Part shown: in pieces, positions 50,693 to 60,224 of the stretch | Position numbering within the stretch: the stretch's first letter is position 1 | How the letters are laid out: every line of letters begins with the position of its first letter | Source of the DNA: Mycolicibacter sp. MU0083 | GTDB taxonomy: Bacteria > Actinomycetota > Actinomycetes > Mycobacteriales > Mycobacteriaceae | Length of the DNA stretch: 64,000 bases | NCBI RefSeq assembly: GCF_963378075.1 | Contig: NZ_OY726394.1 | Coordinates: forward strand, 3,410,001 to 3,474,000 | Reading direction: 5' to 3' | Notes under the pieces: generated by a model | What the model was told of the DNA's origin: nothing | What the model saw: only the letters and a program-made list of their open reading frames with translations | The model's database searches: none | Program-made: the position numbers and the translations under genes

Positions 50693-51784
50693 TCACGGGG
50701 TCAGTCCCAAAATCCGGCCGGCAATGATGTTCTTCTGAATCTGCGACGTCCCGCCCATCACGCTCTGGGCTCGACTGTAGAGGTAGGCGCTGAGCAGGTC
50801 GGGATCGTCGACGCCGCCGACGGCCAGCGCCGCGTGGCCGACCGACTGCTCCACCCAGGTCATCAGCAACTTGTCCATCGAACCCTCCGGCCCGTGCGAC
50901 ACACCGTCGAGCTGCTCGGAGAGCCGGCGTCGCACGTGCAGCCGCAACATCTCGGTCTCCACTGCGGCCCAGGCCAATTCGTCGGGAACCTCGCCGTCGA
51001 TCCGCTTGGCCATCTGGCGTACCAGCTTGCCGTAGCGCGCCGAGTAGCCCAGCGTCGACGGTTCCCGCTCGTGACCGACGACCGTCATCGCCAGCTTCCA
51101 GCCCTCCCCCGGTTCACCGACCATCTGGTCGGCCGGAACCCGGGCACCGTCGAAGAGCACCTGACCGAATTCGGTGGTGACGCCGTTGATCATCTGCAGC
51201 GGCCGCTGCTCGATTCCGTCCTGGTGCATGGAGACGATGAACCCCGAGATGCCGCGGTGCCGGGGCGCGTCCTTGTCGGTGCGGGCCAACAGCAGACACC
51301 AATCGGCCACGTCGGAGTAACTGGTCCAGATCTTGTGCCCGTGGATGACGTACTCGTCGCCCTCCCGGGTCGCGGTGGTGGTCAGCGACGCCAGGTCCGA
51401 GCCGGCCCCCGGCTCCGAGAAGCCCTGACACCAACGCTGGGTGCCGTCGATCATGCCCGGCAGAAACCGTTGCTGCAGTTCTTTGTTCGCATGCCGGCCC
51501 AGCCCGACCACCAGGTAGCCGAGGCTCGGCCGCGGCGGGGCTCCGGCGGCCGCCAGCTCCTCGTCGACGATGACGTCGTAGACCGGTGCCAATTCCTGGC
51601 CGCCGTACTCCCGCGGCCAGGACACTCCGAAGAATCCGCCCGCGTACAGCGCCTGGTGCCATTCCCCTTGGCGCGCCCAGTATTCGTCGCTGCCGGCGAC
51701 CGGGAAGGTGCCGGCCCGCTCGGTCAGCCAGGCGCGGAGCCGACCGCGGAAGTCGGCTTCGGCGGGTGAGTCACGAAAGTCCAT
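50693..51784 (-). CDS. acyl-CoA dehydrogenase (catalytic-type subunit of a pair)
   Basis: A 363-residue enzyme: FSEPGAGSDLASL, YVIHGHKIWTSYSDVADWC, a GHEREPST segment with the candidate base Glu, and SVMGGTSQIQKNIIAGRIL. It overlaps the partner gene by 14 bases. The organisation, one full and one shortened dehydrogenase, is the third such pair in the window. Confidence 0.9.
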   Translation of the reverse strand: MDFRDSPAEADFRGRLRAWLTERAGTFPVAGSDEYWARQGEWHQALYAGGFFGVSWPREYGGQELAPVYDVIVDEELAAAGAPPRPSLGYLVVGLGRHANKELQQRFLPGMIDGTQRWCQGFSEPGAGSDLASLTTTATREGDEYVIHGHKIWTSYSDVADWCLLLARTDKDAPRHRGISGFIVSMHQDGIEQRPLQMINGVTTEFGQVLFDGARVPADQMVGEPGEGWKLAMTVVGHEREPSTLGYSARYGKLVRQMAKRIDGEVPDELAWAAVETEMLRLHVRRRLSEQLDGVSHGPEGSMDKLLMTWVEQSVGHAALAVGGVDDPDLLSAYLYSRAQSVMGGTSQIQKNIIAGRILGLTP

Positions 51785-52676
51785 CTGCGATCTCCCTCAT
51801 GGTCACCGGCCACAGGCCGGTCGATGTCAGTGCGCGGCGCAGGTAGACGTGTGCGGCGCACTCCCAGGTGTTGCCGATTCCGCCGTGCACCTGGATGGCG
51901 GTCTCGCAGACCGTCCGAGTGGCGCGGGCGGAGTAGATCTTGGCGATCCGCGCGGCACGCACCGCATCGGCGGCGGGCGCCTCGTCGACGGACCAGGCGG
52001 CGTGCCGCAGCACGCTCACCGAACCCTCGATCAGCGCCAGGCCCTCGGCGAGCAGGTGCGCGATGGCCTGGTAGGAGCCGATCGGCTTGCCGTACTGCTC
52101 GCGGATCTTGGCGTAGTCGCACGCCAGCGCATGTGCCCCGCGGGCGGCGCCGACCAGATCGGCGCAGGTCGCCACCAACGCCAGGGCCTGCCAGCGCAGT
52201 GCCTCTTCGGCGCCCAGCTCCCCGGCCTGCTCCGGTGAGCCGGCGAGGTCGGCGACGGCGCGGGTCAGATCGGCTCCGGTGCGCGCCGCACCGACCGGGG
52301 CGGTCAGCACCGCGTGCTCGCGCACCGCGACCGCCCGGGCGGCGCCGCGGGCGTCGATGGCGGTGTCACCGATCGCGACCGTGGCCGGCCCATCACCGAG
52401 CGCCACATGACGGCTCAGGTCGTCGGCGAGCACCGGACCCAGGAACGGCACGTCGACAAGACCGCGGCCGAACTCCTCGGCGACGATCGCCACCTCCACC
52501 CCGGACGCGCCGTCGGAGCGCAGCGAGCGCCACCCCGTCTGCTCCACGGCCCGTTCCAGCCGGGCCACCCGGCCGGCGTCGTCGAGTTCGGCGACCGAAC
52601 CCGGGCCCAGGTCGTCGGCGAGCTTGGCTGCGGCATCCCGCAGTTGTCGCTGCTCAGCATTCAGCCGGACATCCAT
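51771..52676 (-). CDS. acyl-CoA dehydrogenase-like partner subunit
   Basis: A 301-residue protein. ATG 52676 has AAGGAG five bases upstream and overlaps the ligase gene by 16 bases. The C-terminal domain is clear (IREQYGKPIGSYQAIAHLLA, QVHGGIGNTWECAAHVYLRR). The middle flavin motif and the Glu-Arg motif are missing (ALRWQALALVATCADLVG). It is the beta-type partner of the next gene. Confidence 0.82.
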   Translation of the reverse strand: MDVRLNAEQRQLRDAAAKLADDLGPGSVAELDDAGRVARLERAVEQTGWRSLRSDGASGVEVAIVAEEFGRGLVDVPFLGPVLADDLSRHVALGDGPATVAIGDTAIDARGAARAVAVREHAVLTAPVGAARTGADLTRAVADLAGSPEQAGELGAEEALRWQALALVATCADLVGAARGAHALACDYAKIREQYGKPIGSYQAIAHLLAEGLALIEGSVSVLRHAAWSVDEAPAADAVRAARIAKIYSARATRTVCETAIQVHGGIGNTWECAAHVYLRRALTSTGLWPVTMREIADGLS

Positions 52677-54067
52677 AGGCGCTCCTTCAGTAATCGACGC
52701 AACAGCTTTCCGGACGGCAACCGGGGGATCTCGGGTACGACCACCACCCGGCGCAGACGTTTGTAGGACGCGAGGCGGTCGGCGACCAGTGCGCACAACT
52801 CGGCCTCGCCGACCGGCCCGCGCAGCGCGACGGCGGCGATCACGGCCTCGCCGTCGGCGGCATCGGGCACCCCGAACACGCCGCAGTCGGCGACCGCGGG
52901 ATGGGAGTGCAGCACCGCCTCGATCTCGGCGGGGGCGACCTGAAAGCCGCGTACCTTGATCATCTCTTTGCAGCGGTCGGTGATCCGCAGCCAGCCGTCG
53001 GTATCGAGGTAGCCGATGTCGCCGGTGTGAAACCAGCCGTCCCGCATGACTTCCGCGGTGGCATCCGCCGGGAGGTAACCGGCCATCAGCGAATCGGAGC
53101 GGGCCAGGATCTGCCCGGGCTCCCCGACCGCAAGCGGCTGCCCGGTTTCGATGTCGACGATCTGCACCCGCACCCCGGGCACCGGCCGGCCGACGGTGTC
53201 CAGGCGCGGCGCGTCGGGCGGACTGCAGGCGATCACCGGCAGCTCACTGGTTCCATAGGCCGGCACGAAGGGCACGCCGGTGCGCGCGGTGACCGTCTCG
53301 GCCACCGAGGCCGTCACCGGGGTGGCACCCCACATGATGTAGCGCAGCGAGGACAGGTCGAACGATTCGAGGTCGGGGTGCCCGGCGATGGCCAGCGCGA
53401 TCGGGGCCACCGCCATCTCGACGGTGATCTTGTCGGCGGCAATGGTTTTCAGCATGACGTCGATATCGAAACGGCGGTGCAGCCGCACCCGCGCGCCGAC
53501 GTGCAGTGCGGTCAGGATGTTGAGCAGCCCGAGGATGTGCGACGGCGGGGTGGCGACCTGGATCCGGTCGTCGGCGGTCAGTCCCAGCGCGTCACGCCAG
53601 TGGTCCACCGCCGCGGCCAGCGAGGCGTGGGTGTGCCGGACCGCCTTGGGCAGCCCGGTGGTACCGGAGCTGAACACCAGCAGCGCGTCGGACTCCGGGT
53701 CGGGCGGCTCCCCCACCCGGACCCCGGCGGGAACCGGGGCATCGAGTTGTCGCATCGCCATCAGTTCGGCCAGCACCGGGTGGTCGCCGAGGCCGTACCG
53801 GGCCTCGGCGAGCGCCAGGGCGTGGGCGACCTCGTCGCGTTTCCAGGCCGGGCTGATCAGGGCGACGACCGCGCCGAGTCGCCAGACGGCATGCACGGCG
53901 ATGACGAACTCCGGGCGATTGGACGACATCAGTGCCACCCGGTCCCCGGCACGCACGCCGTCGGCCGCCAGAGCCGCCGCCAGGTCGCCGGAGCGCGCGT
54001 CGAGCTCGGACAGGGACAGCTGCCGCTCCTCGAATACAAGCACTGCTGTGGACGCCCCTGACAACAT
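52661..54067 (-). CDS. acyl-CoA synthetase (AMP-forming ligase)
   Basis: A 468-residue ANL-superfamily ligase. The nucleotide loop is VFSSGTTGLPKAV, followed by YGTSELPV, GDIGYLDTDGWLRITDR and MIKVRGFQVAPAEIE. The C-terminal Lys lies in LPSGKLLRRLL. It converts a carboxylic acid to its CoA thioester. ATG 54067 is chosen (AGGA eight bases upstream). An earlier in-frame ATG at 54109 lies inside the operator. It heads the operon with two dehydrogenases, hydratase and meaB. Confidence 0.9.
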   Translation of the reverse strand: MLSGASTAVLVFEERQLSLSELDARSGDLAAALAADGVRAGDRVALMSSNRPEFVIAVHAVWRLGAVVALISPAWKRDEVAHALALAEARYGLGDHPVLAELMAMRQLDAPVPAGVRVGEPPDPESDALLVFSSGTTGLPKAVRHTHASLAAAVDHWRDALGLTADDRIQVATPPSHILGLLNILTALHVGARVRLHRRFDIDVMLKTIAADKITVEMAVAPIALAIAGHPDLESFDLSSLRYIMWGATPVTASVAETVTARTGVPFVPAYGTSELPVIACSPPDAPRLDTVGRPVPGVRVQIVDIETGQPLAVGEPGQILARSDSLMAGYLPADATAEVMRDGWFHTGDIGYLDTDGWLRITDRCKEMIKVRGFQVAPAEIEAVLHSHPAVADCGVFGVPDAADGEAVIAAVALRGPVGEAELCALVADRLASYKRLRRVVVVPEIPRLPSGKLLRRLLKERLWMSG

Positions 54068-54086
54068 TTGAGAAGATCCTATCGGT

Positions 54087-54109
54087 TTGAGAGAATAGTA
54101 TTCTCTCAA
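54087..54109. promoter_or_regulatory. extended GAGAAT-N3-ATTCTC operator, 10-bp arms
   Basis: The arm TTGAGAGAAT and its exact reverse complement flank AGT, the longest copy of the palindrome in the window. It fills the divergent promoter between the ligase (-) and the reductase (+). On the - strand TACTAT (54100-54095) with TTTGCG 17 bases upstream could be the core promoter. Confidence 0.8.
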
Positions 54110-54138
54110 GCGAAGAACGCAAACCGGAAGGGGTGGTC

Positions 54139-55149
54139 ATGGCGGTCACTCATGTTTTCCAGCGGGCGACCGTGACCCGCATCGTCAAGGAGACCGCGGA
54201 CGCCTACACGTTCGTCCTGTCGCCGCACGAAACCCCGTTCGGATACCGGGCCGGTCAGTACGCGACGTTCCAGGTGCACGTCGACGGCGAAGACCTCTAC
54301 CGGTCCTACTCGATGTCGAGCGCCCCGGAGACCGACGACGAACTGATGACCACCGTCAAGCGGGTGCCCGGCGGCAAGGTCTCCAACTGGCTGCTGGACA
54401 ACGTCGCCGAGGGCGACGAACTGGTGATGACCCGGGCGGCGGGCATCTTCTGCCTGCAGGAGTCGACCGCGCCGCTGCTGGCGTTCTCGGGTGGCAGCGG
54501 GATCACGCCGATCCTGTCGCTGGCCAAGAGCGCCCTGGCCACCACCGACCGCAATGTGCGACTGCTGTGCGCCGACCGCGACGCCGCCGCGGCGATCTTC
54601 GAGGACACGCTGGCCGAACTCGCCGCCCGCTACCCGGGCCGACTGTCGGTACAACGCCGCCGCGACACCGAGGACGGACTGCTGGATGCGGCCGCGGTGA
54701 GCGCGTTCGTCGGCCCCGACACCGATGCGGACTGCTACGTCTGCGGACCCACCGGGTTCATGGACGTGGTGCGCAGCGCCTGGGCCGGACCGGGCCGGCT
54801 GTTCATCGAGGACTTCGACACCGCGACCACACCGGCCGCCGATGCCGCCGGGGACGCCGCGACCGACACAGAGGTGTCCGGGACGGTCACGATCTGCATG
54901 GGGCGCAAGAAGGAGACGGTGCCGCGGGTGGCCCGCGAGACGCTGCTGGAGAGCGCCCGCCGGGCCGGGCTGACGCCGCCGTTCTCCTGCGAGGCCGGCA
55001 ACTGCGGCACCTGCATCGCGCAGATCACCGAGGGCACCGCGACCATGCTCAACAACACCGTGCTCGACGACGACGAGGTCGCCGACGGCCTCATCCTGAC
55101 CTGTCAGGGCATCCCGCAGGGCGGCTCGATCACCATCGAGTACGAATAG
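54139..55149 (+). CDS. ferredoxin-NAD(P) reductase with C-terminal 2Fe-2S domain (KshB/HmtB-like)
   Basis: A 336-residue class IA-type oxygenase reductase. The FAD motif is LYRSYSMSSAP, the NAD(P) motif is AFSGGSGITPILS and CYVCGPTGFMD follows. A C-terminal plant-type 2Fe-2S domain comes after about residue 245 (PPFSCEAGNCGTCIAQ, ILTCQGIP). The layout equals KshB, the reductase of the Rieske 3-ketosteroid hydroxylase. ATG 54139 follows GGAAGGGG. It can supply electrons to one or both Rieske oxygenases here. Confidence 0.9.
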   Translation: MAVTHVFQRATVTRIVKETADAYTFVLSPHETPFGYRAGQYATFQVHVDGEDLYRSYSMSSAPETDDELMTTVKRVPGGKVSNWLLDNVAEGDELVMTRAAGIFCLQESTAPLLAFSGGSGITPILSLAKSALATTDRNVRLLCADRDAAAAIFEDTLAELAARYPGRLSVQRRRDTEDGLLDAAAVSAFVGPDTDADCYVCGPTGFMDVVRSAWAGPGRLFIEDFDTATTPAADAAGDAATDTEVSGTVTICMGRKKETVPRVARETLLESARRAGLTPPFSCEAGNCGTCIAQITEGTATMLNNTVLDDDEVADGLILTCQGIPQGGSITIEYE

Positions 55150-55166
55150 GGCGGCACCGCCGGCCG

Positions 55167-56594
<1,428 letters not shown>

Positions 56595-56611
56595 CACAAC
56601 GCTCCTTGGAA

Positions 56612-57550
56612 CTAGAGGGACTCGGGGGTGGGGTCTTGCTGGGCCATGCCGAAGCTGTACCGGATGTGCGCGGCGTGCCCGTCGGGCACCACCGGGAACT
56701 CCACCGGTGCGCCGATGTCGCGGATCTGCGCGATCCGGGCGTCGACGTCCTCGATCGTCCACGCCGGTTGGTACACGCCGGGACTTTCGACGAGCGCGGC
56801 CCGCGCCACCCGCCCGGCCAGGGCGATCAGTGCTTCACCGGTGACCGAACAGGATTCGTGCGCGAGCCAGCCGACCACGGGCGCGACCAGTTCGGGCTCC
56901 ATCGGGGGGTAGGCCGAGGTGTCGATGCCTTCGGCCATCCGGGTCACCGCGGCCGGCACCACCACGTTGCAGCGGACACCGAAGTCCGCGCCCTCCAGCG
57001 CGGCGACGTTGCTCAGCCCGACCACGCCCGCCTTCGCGGCGGCATAGTTGGCCACCTCGGCGTTGCCGTAGAGCCCGCCGATCGACGATGTCAGCACTAT
57101 CCGACCGTAGCCTGCGTCACACATGAGCGCGAAGGCCGGCCGCACCACGTGGAACGCGCCCCGCAGGTGCACGTCGAGGACGGCATCGAAATCCGCCGGG
57201 CTCATCTCGCGCAACGGGGCACGGCGGACGTTGCCGGCGTTGTGGATCAGCGCGTCGAGGCGCCCGTAATGCTCCAGCGCGGCGTCGATGATGGCCTGTC
57301 CACCCTCGGGAGTTGCGACCGAGGCGGTGCAGGCCACCGCCGTGCCGCCGGCGTCCCGGATCTCCGCGGCGACCTGTTCGGCCGGTTCCTGGTGTCCCCC
57401 GTCCCCGGTGAGGTCGGCACCGGTGTCGTTGACCACCACCGCGGCGCCGCGCCGCGCCAGCAGTTGCGCATAGGCGCGCCCGAGTCCCCGTCCGGCGCCG
57501 GTCACCACGGCGACCCGGCCGTCGAAGTTCAGCTGCTGCGCTGCGCTCAA
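56612..57550 (-). CDS. SDR of the peroxisomal multifunctional-enzyme type (3-hydroxyacyl-CoA dehydrogenase-like)
   Basis: A 312-residue SDR whose N-terminus, DGRVAVVTGAGRGLGRAYAQ with VVVNDTGAD, is the pattern of the (3R)-hydroxyacyl-CoA dehydrogenase domain of MFE-2/HSD17B4. The active-site residues are VLTSSIGGLYG and NYAAAKAG. The C-terminal extension past 240 is longer than in plain SDRs. The start is TTG 57550, eight bases after GGAG, overlapping the upstream stop (TTGA). Confidence 0.87.
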   Translation of the reverse strand: MSAAQQLNFDGRVAVVTGAGRGLGRAYAQLLARRGAAVVVNDTGADLTGDGGHQEPAEQVAAEIRDAGGTAVACTASVATPEGGQAIIDAALEHYGRLDALIHNAGNVRRAPLREMSPADFDAVLDVHLRGAFHVVRPAFALMCDAGYGRIVLTSSIGGLYGNAEVANYAAAKAGVVGLSNVAALEGADFGVRCNVVVPAAVTRMAEGIDTSAYPPMEPELVAPVVGWLAHESCSVTGEALIALAGRVARAALVESPGVYQPAWTIEDVDARIAQIRDIGAPVEFPVVPDGHAAHIRYSFGMAQQDPTPESL

Positions 57551-58383
57551 GCGAACGGCTCCTCACCGGCGAGCTTGGTGCGGCGCAACATCCGACCCGA
57601 GTCGGGGGCGTACGGCAAGGCCCGGTGCATGGTCCCGGTGTTGTCCCACATCACCAGATCCCCGACCGACCACCGGTGCCGATAGACGAACTGCGGCTGG
57701 GTAGCCCAATCCCGCAGCCGCACCAGGGTTTTGACGCTCTCGAGGTGGTCCATCCCGACGATCTCACCGGCGGTGCAGCCCAGGATCAGTGATTTGCGCC
57801 CCGAGCGGTGCGTCCAGACCACCGGCAGTTCGCACTGCCCGATGGCCATCATCTGCCGCAGCAGCGCGTACTCGGGTTCGGGGTCGTAGTACAGCAACGA
57901 ATTCCATGCCGAGTGCACGGCGCGCAACGACGCGATCTGCTGCTTGTCGTCATCGGAGAGATCGTCGTAGGCCGCATAGGTGTTGCAGAACTCGGTGTCA
58001 CCGCCACCGCCGGCCGGCAGCACCCGACTCGACAGCAGCGACGCGAGAATCGGCACCTCGTTCATGGTGCCGTCGAGGTGCCAGTAGAACGACCCTTTGA
58101 GGTAGTCGGCCTGCTTGTTGACGGTGGTGTCGAGCGTGACGTCGTAGACGGCCTCGCCGTCGCGTTCCGGCGCGAGGGTCCCGAGCGTCTCGGTGAACGC
58201 GACCTGTTCTTCGTCGGTCAGCCCGATCTTCGGGAACACCAGCACACCGCGCTGCTCCAACAGTTCCCGGAGGGCCGCGGCATGCGCACCGGACAGCAGC
58301 GCGGCCTTGTCGGCCAGCACCTCGGTGCCGATCCGCTCGGTGAGGTCTCGCGTCGCGAGGGTCGCGGCGGTCTTCGATGTCAC
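57547..58383 (-). CDS. TauD/TfdA-family Fe(II)/2-oxoglutarate dioxygenase
   Basis: A 278-residue dioxygenase. The iron ligands are His102 and Asp104 (FYWHLDGT) and His253 (GTMHRALPY). The 2-oxoglutarate Arg is in the RRTKLAGE tail. GTG 58383 overlaps the monooxygenase stop (GTGA). TfdA/TauD enzymes hydroxylate at a carbon next to a hetero-atom, or cleave ethers and sulfonates. Its place between a Baeyer-Villiger-type monooxygenase and an SDR is unusual and suggests a further hydroxylation of the same substrate. Confidence 0.9.
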   Translation of the reverse strand: MTSKTAATLATRDLTERIGTEVLADKAALLSGAHAAALRELLEQRGVLVFPKIGLTDEEQVAFTETLGTLAPERDGEAVYDVTLDTTVNKQADYLKGSFYWHLDGTMNEVPILASLLSSRVLPAGGGGDTEFCNTYAAYDDLSDDDKQQIASLRAVHSAWNSLLYYDPEPEYALLRQMMAIGQCELPVVWTHRSGRKSLILGCTAGEIVGMDHLESVKTLVRLRDWATQPQFVYRHRWSVGDLVMWDNTGTMHRALPYAPDSGRMLRRTKLAGEEPFA

Positions 58384-60224
58384 TGTAGTTCCATGCCTTT
58401 CAGATCGCCGGCGTCGCGCCACTGCCGCAGCAGGTCGTCGAAGGCGTAGAAGCCCGGCGAGTACACCTCGCCCAGGAAGGAGCGGCTGGCGTCGCCGAAT
58501 CCACGGCCCTCGTTGTTGTAATAGCCCGGCGTGCAGGACAAGTCGAACGCCGAGTTGTCGAATGCCAACTCCCGGATGGTGCTCACCCAGGCGTCCTGCC
58601 CCTGCTGGCTGGGCTCGACGACCGTGGCCCCCCGGTCGAGGGCCTCGGCGATGATGTAGGCGATGTGTTCGGCCTGCTGCTCGAACATCGCGGTGGTGTT
58701 GGCCGACACGCCGCCCTGGATGAAGCCGGTGTGGAACTGGTTGGGGAACCCCCGGCTGGTCATCCCGTGCAGGGTCTTGTAGCCGTCGCGCCAGTGGTCG
58801 AACAGCGAGACCCCGTCGCGGCCCTCGATGACGTCGATGGCGTACCGCCGGCTGAGCTCGGTGGAGATCTCGAAACCACTGGCGAAGATGACGCAGTCGA
58901 CCTCGTACTCGACGCCGCCGGCGACAACGCCCTTGGCGGTGAGCCGTTCGATGCCCTTGGATTCGGCCACGTCCACCAGCGTGACGTTGGGCCGATTGAA
59001 CGCGGGCAGGTAGGTGTCGCTGGAGGTCGGGCGCTTGCACATGAACCGGTAGTAGGGCTTGAGGGCCTCGGCGGTCTGCGGGTCGTCGACGATGTCGTCG
59101 ATGCGGCGGCGCAGCCGCTCCATGATCTTGTAGTCCTCCTCCTCCCGCATCGCCATGATCTCCTCGACGCCGAGCGCCGTCGGGTCGGGGCTGGCCCCGA
59201 TGCGAGCGGTCAGGTTGCGGCCCAGTTCGGTCCAGAAGTCGCAGACCATGTCCGGGGCGTCGAAGACCACGCCTTCGAACGGCGACCAGCGATGAAAGTT
59301 GCGCTTGCGTTCGGCCTGCCACCCCGGTTGCAGCGACGCCGCCCACTGCGGGTCGGTGGGCGCGTTGCCGCGGAAGTCCACCGAGGACGGAGTGCGCTGG
59401 AACACGTAGAGCTGCTTGGCATCCCGCCCCAGGTGCGGGACCAGCTGGACACCCGTCGCACCGGTGCCCACCAGGGCCACCCGCTTGTCGGCCAGCTTGT
59501 GCAGGCCGCCGTCGGCGTCGCCGCCGGTGTAGTCGTAGTCCCAGCGCGCGGAGTGGAAGACATGCCCACCGGCGTTCTGGAAGTCCTTGATGCCGGCGAT
59601 GCCGGGCAGCTTGGGCCGGTTGTAGGAGCCCTGTGCCATCACCACGAAGCGCGCCCGCAGATCGTCGCCCCGATTTGTGGTCAGCCGCCAGCGGCTGATC
59701 CCGTCGTCCCAGCGCACGGTACGCACCTGGGTCGAGAAGATCGCCCCGTCGTAGAGGCCGAAGTGCTTCCCGATGTTCTGACAGTGCGCGAAGATCTCGG
59801 CACCGTCGGCGAACTTCTTGGACGGGATGAAGTCGAGCTCCTCGAGCAACGGGACGTAGCAGTACGCATCGTTGTCGCATTGGATTCCGGGGAATCGGTT
59901 CCAATACCAGACACCGCCGAAGTCCCCGCCCATCTCGATGATCCGCACGTCGCCCACGCCGGCCTTCTTCAGGTAGGCGCCGGCGAGCAGTCCGGCGATA
60001 CCGCCGCCGAGGACCACCACCTCGATATCGGCATCGATGGGCTCACGCGGGGTGACCTCGGTGTGCGGATCGACCTCGGCGAACTCCACGAAGTCGTCCT
60101 TGAGTTCCAGGTACTGCCCGGAACCGTCGGAGCGAACGCGTTTGGCGCGCTCCGCGGCGTACTTCGCACGCAGCGCTTCGATGTCGAAGTCGTCGGGGGT
60201 CTGGGTCGGCGAGCAGTCCGTCAT
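58380..60224 (-). CDS. Baeyer-Villiger-type flavin monooxygenase
   Basis: A 614-residue class B flavoprotein monooxygenase. The FAD motif GGGIAG is at 73-78 after a 60-residue N-terminal extension. GGVWYWNRFPGIQCD and the NADPH motif VGTGATGVQ follow. The fingerprint segment reads FQNAGGHVFHSARWD, the H-x3-W part intact but with Phe spaced three residues further from the Gly than in the classical F-x-G-x3-H-x3-W. The C-terminal part has GFPNQFHTGFIQGG. These enzymes insert oxygen into ketones. It overlaps both neighbours by four bases. Confidence 0.9.
   Translation of the reverse strand: MTDCSPTQTPDDFDIEALRAKYAAERAKRVRSDGSGQYLELKDDFVEFAEVDPHTEVTPREPIDADIEVVVLGGGIAGLLAGAYLKKAGVGDVRIIEMGGDFGGVWYWNRFPGIQCDNDAYCYVPLLEELDFIPSKKFADGAEIFAHCQNIGKHFGLYDGAIFSTQVRTVRWDDGISRWRLTTNRGDDLRARFVVMAQGSYNRPKLPGIAGIKDFQNAGGHVFHSARWDYDYTGGDADGGLHKLADKRVALVGTGATGVQLVPHLGRDAKQLYVFQRTPSSVDFRGNAPTDPQWAASLQPGWQAERKRNFHRWSPFEGVVFDAPDMVCDFWTELGRNLTARIGASPDPTALGVEEIMAMREEEDYKIMERLRRRIDDIVDDPQTAEALKPYYRFMCKRPTSSDTYLPAFNRPNVTLVDVAESKGIERLTAKGVVAGGVEYEVDCVIFASGFEISTELSRRYAIDVIEGRDGVSLFDHWRDGYKTLHGMTSRGFPNQFHTGFIQGGVSANTTAMFEQQAEHIAYIIAEALDRGATVVEPSQQGQDAWVSTIRELAFDNSAFDLSCTPGYYNNEGRGFGDASRSFLGEVYSPGFYAFDDLLRQWRDAGDLKGMELQ

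Noticed and set aside
16978..54109. The palindrome as a KstR or KstR2 cholesterol operator
   Set aside because: Those consensus sequences (TnnAACnnGTTnnA and AnCAAGnnCTTGnT) do not match GAGAATnnnATTCTC, and the kst/hsa genes are not in the window.
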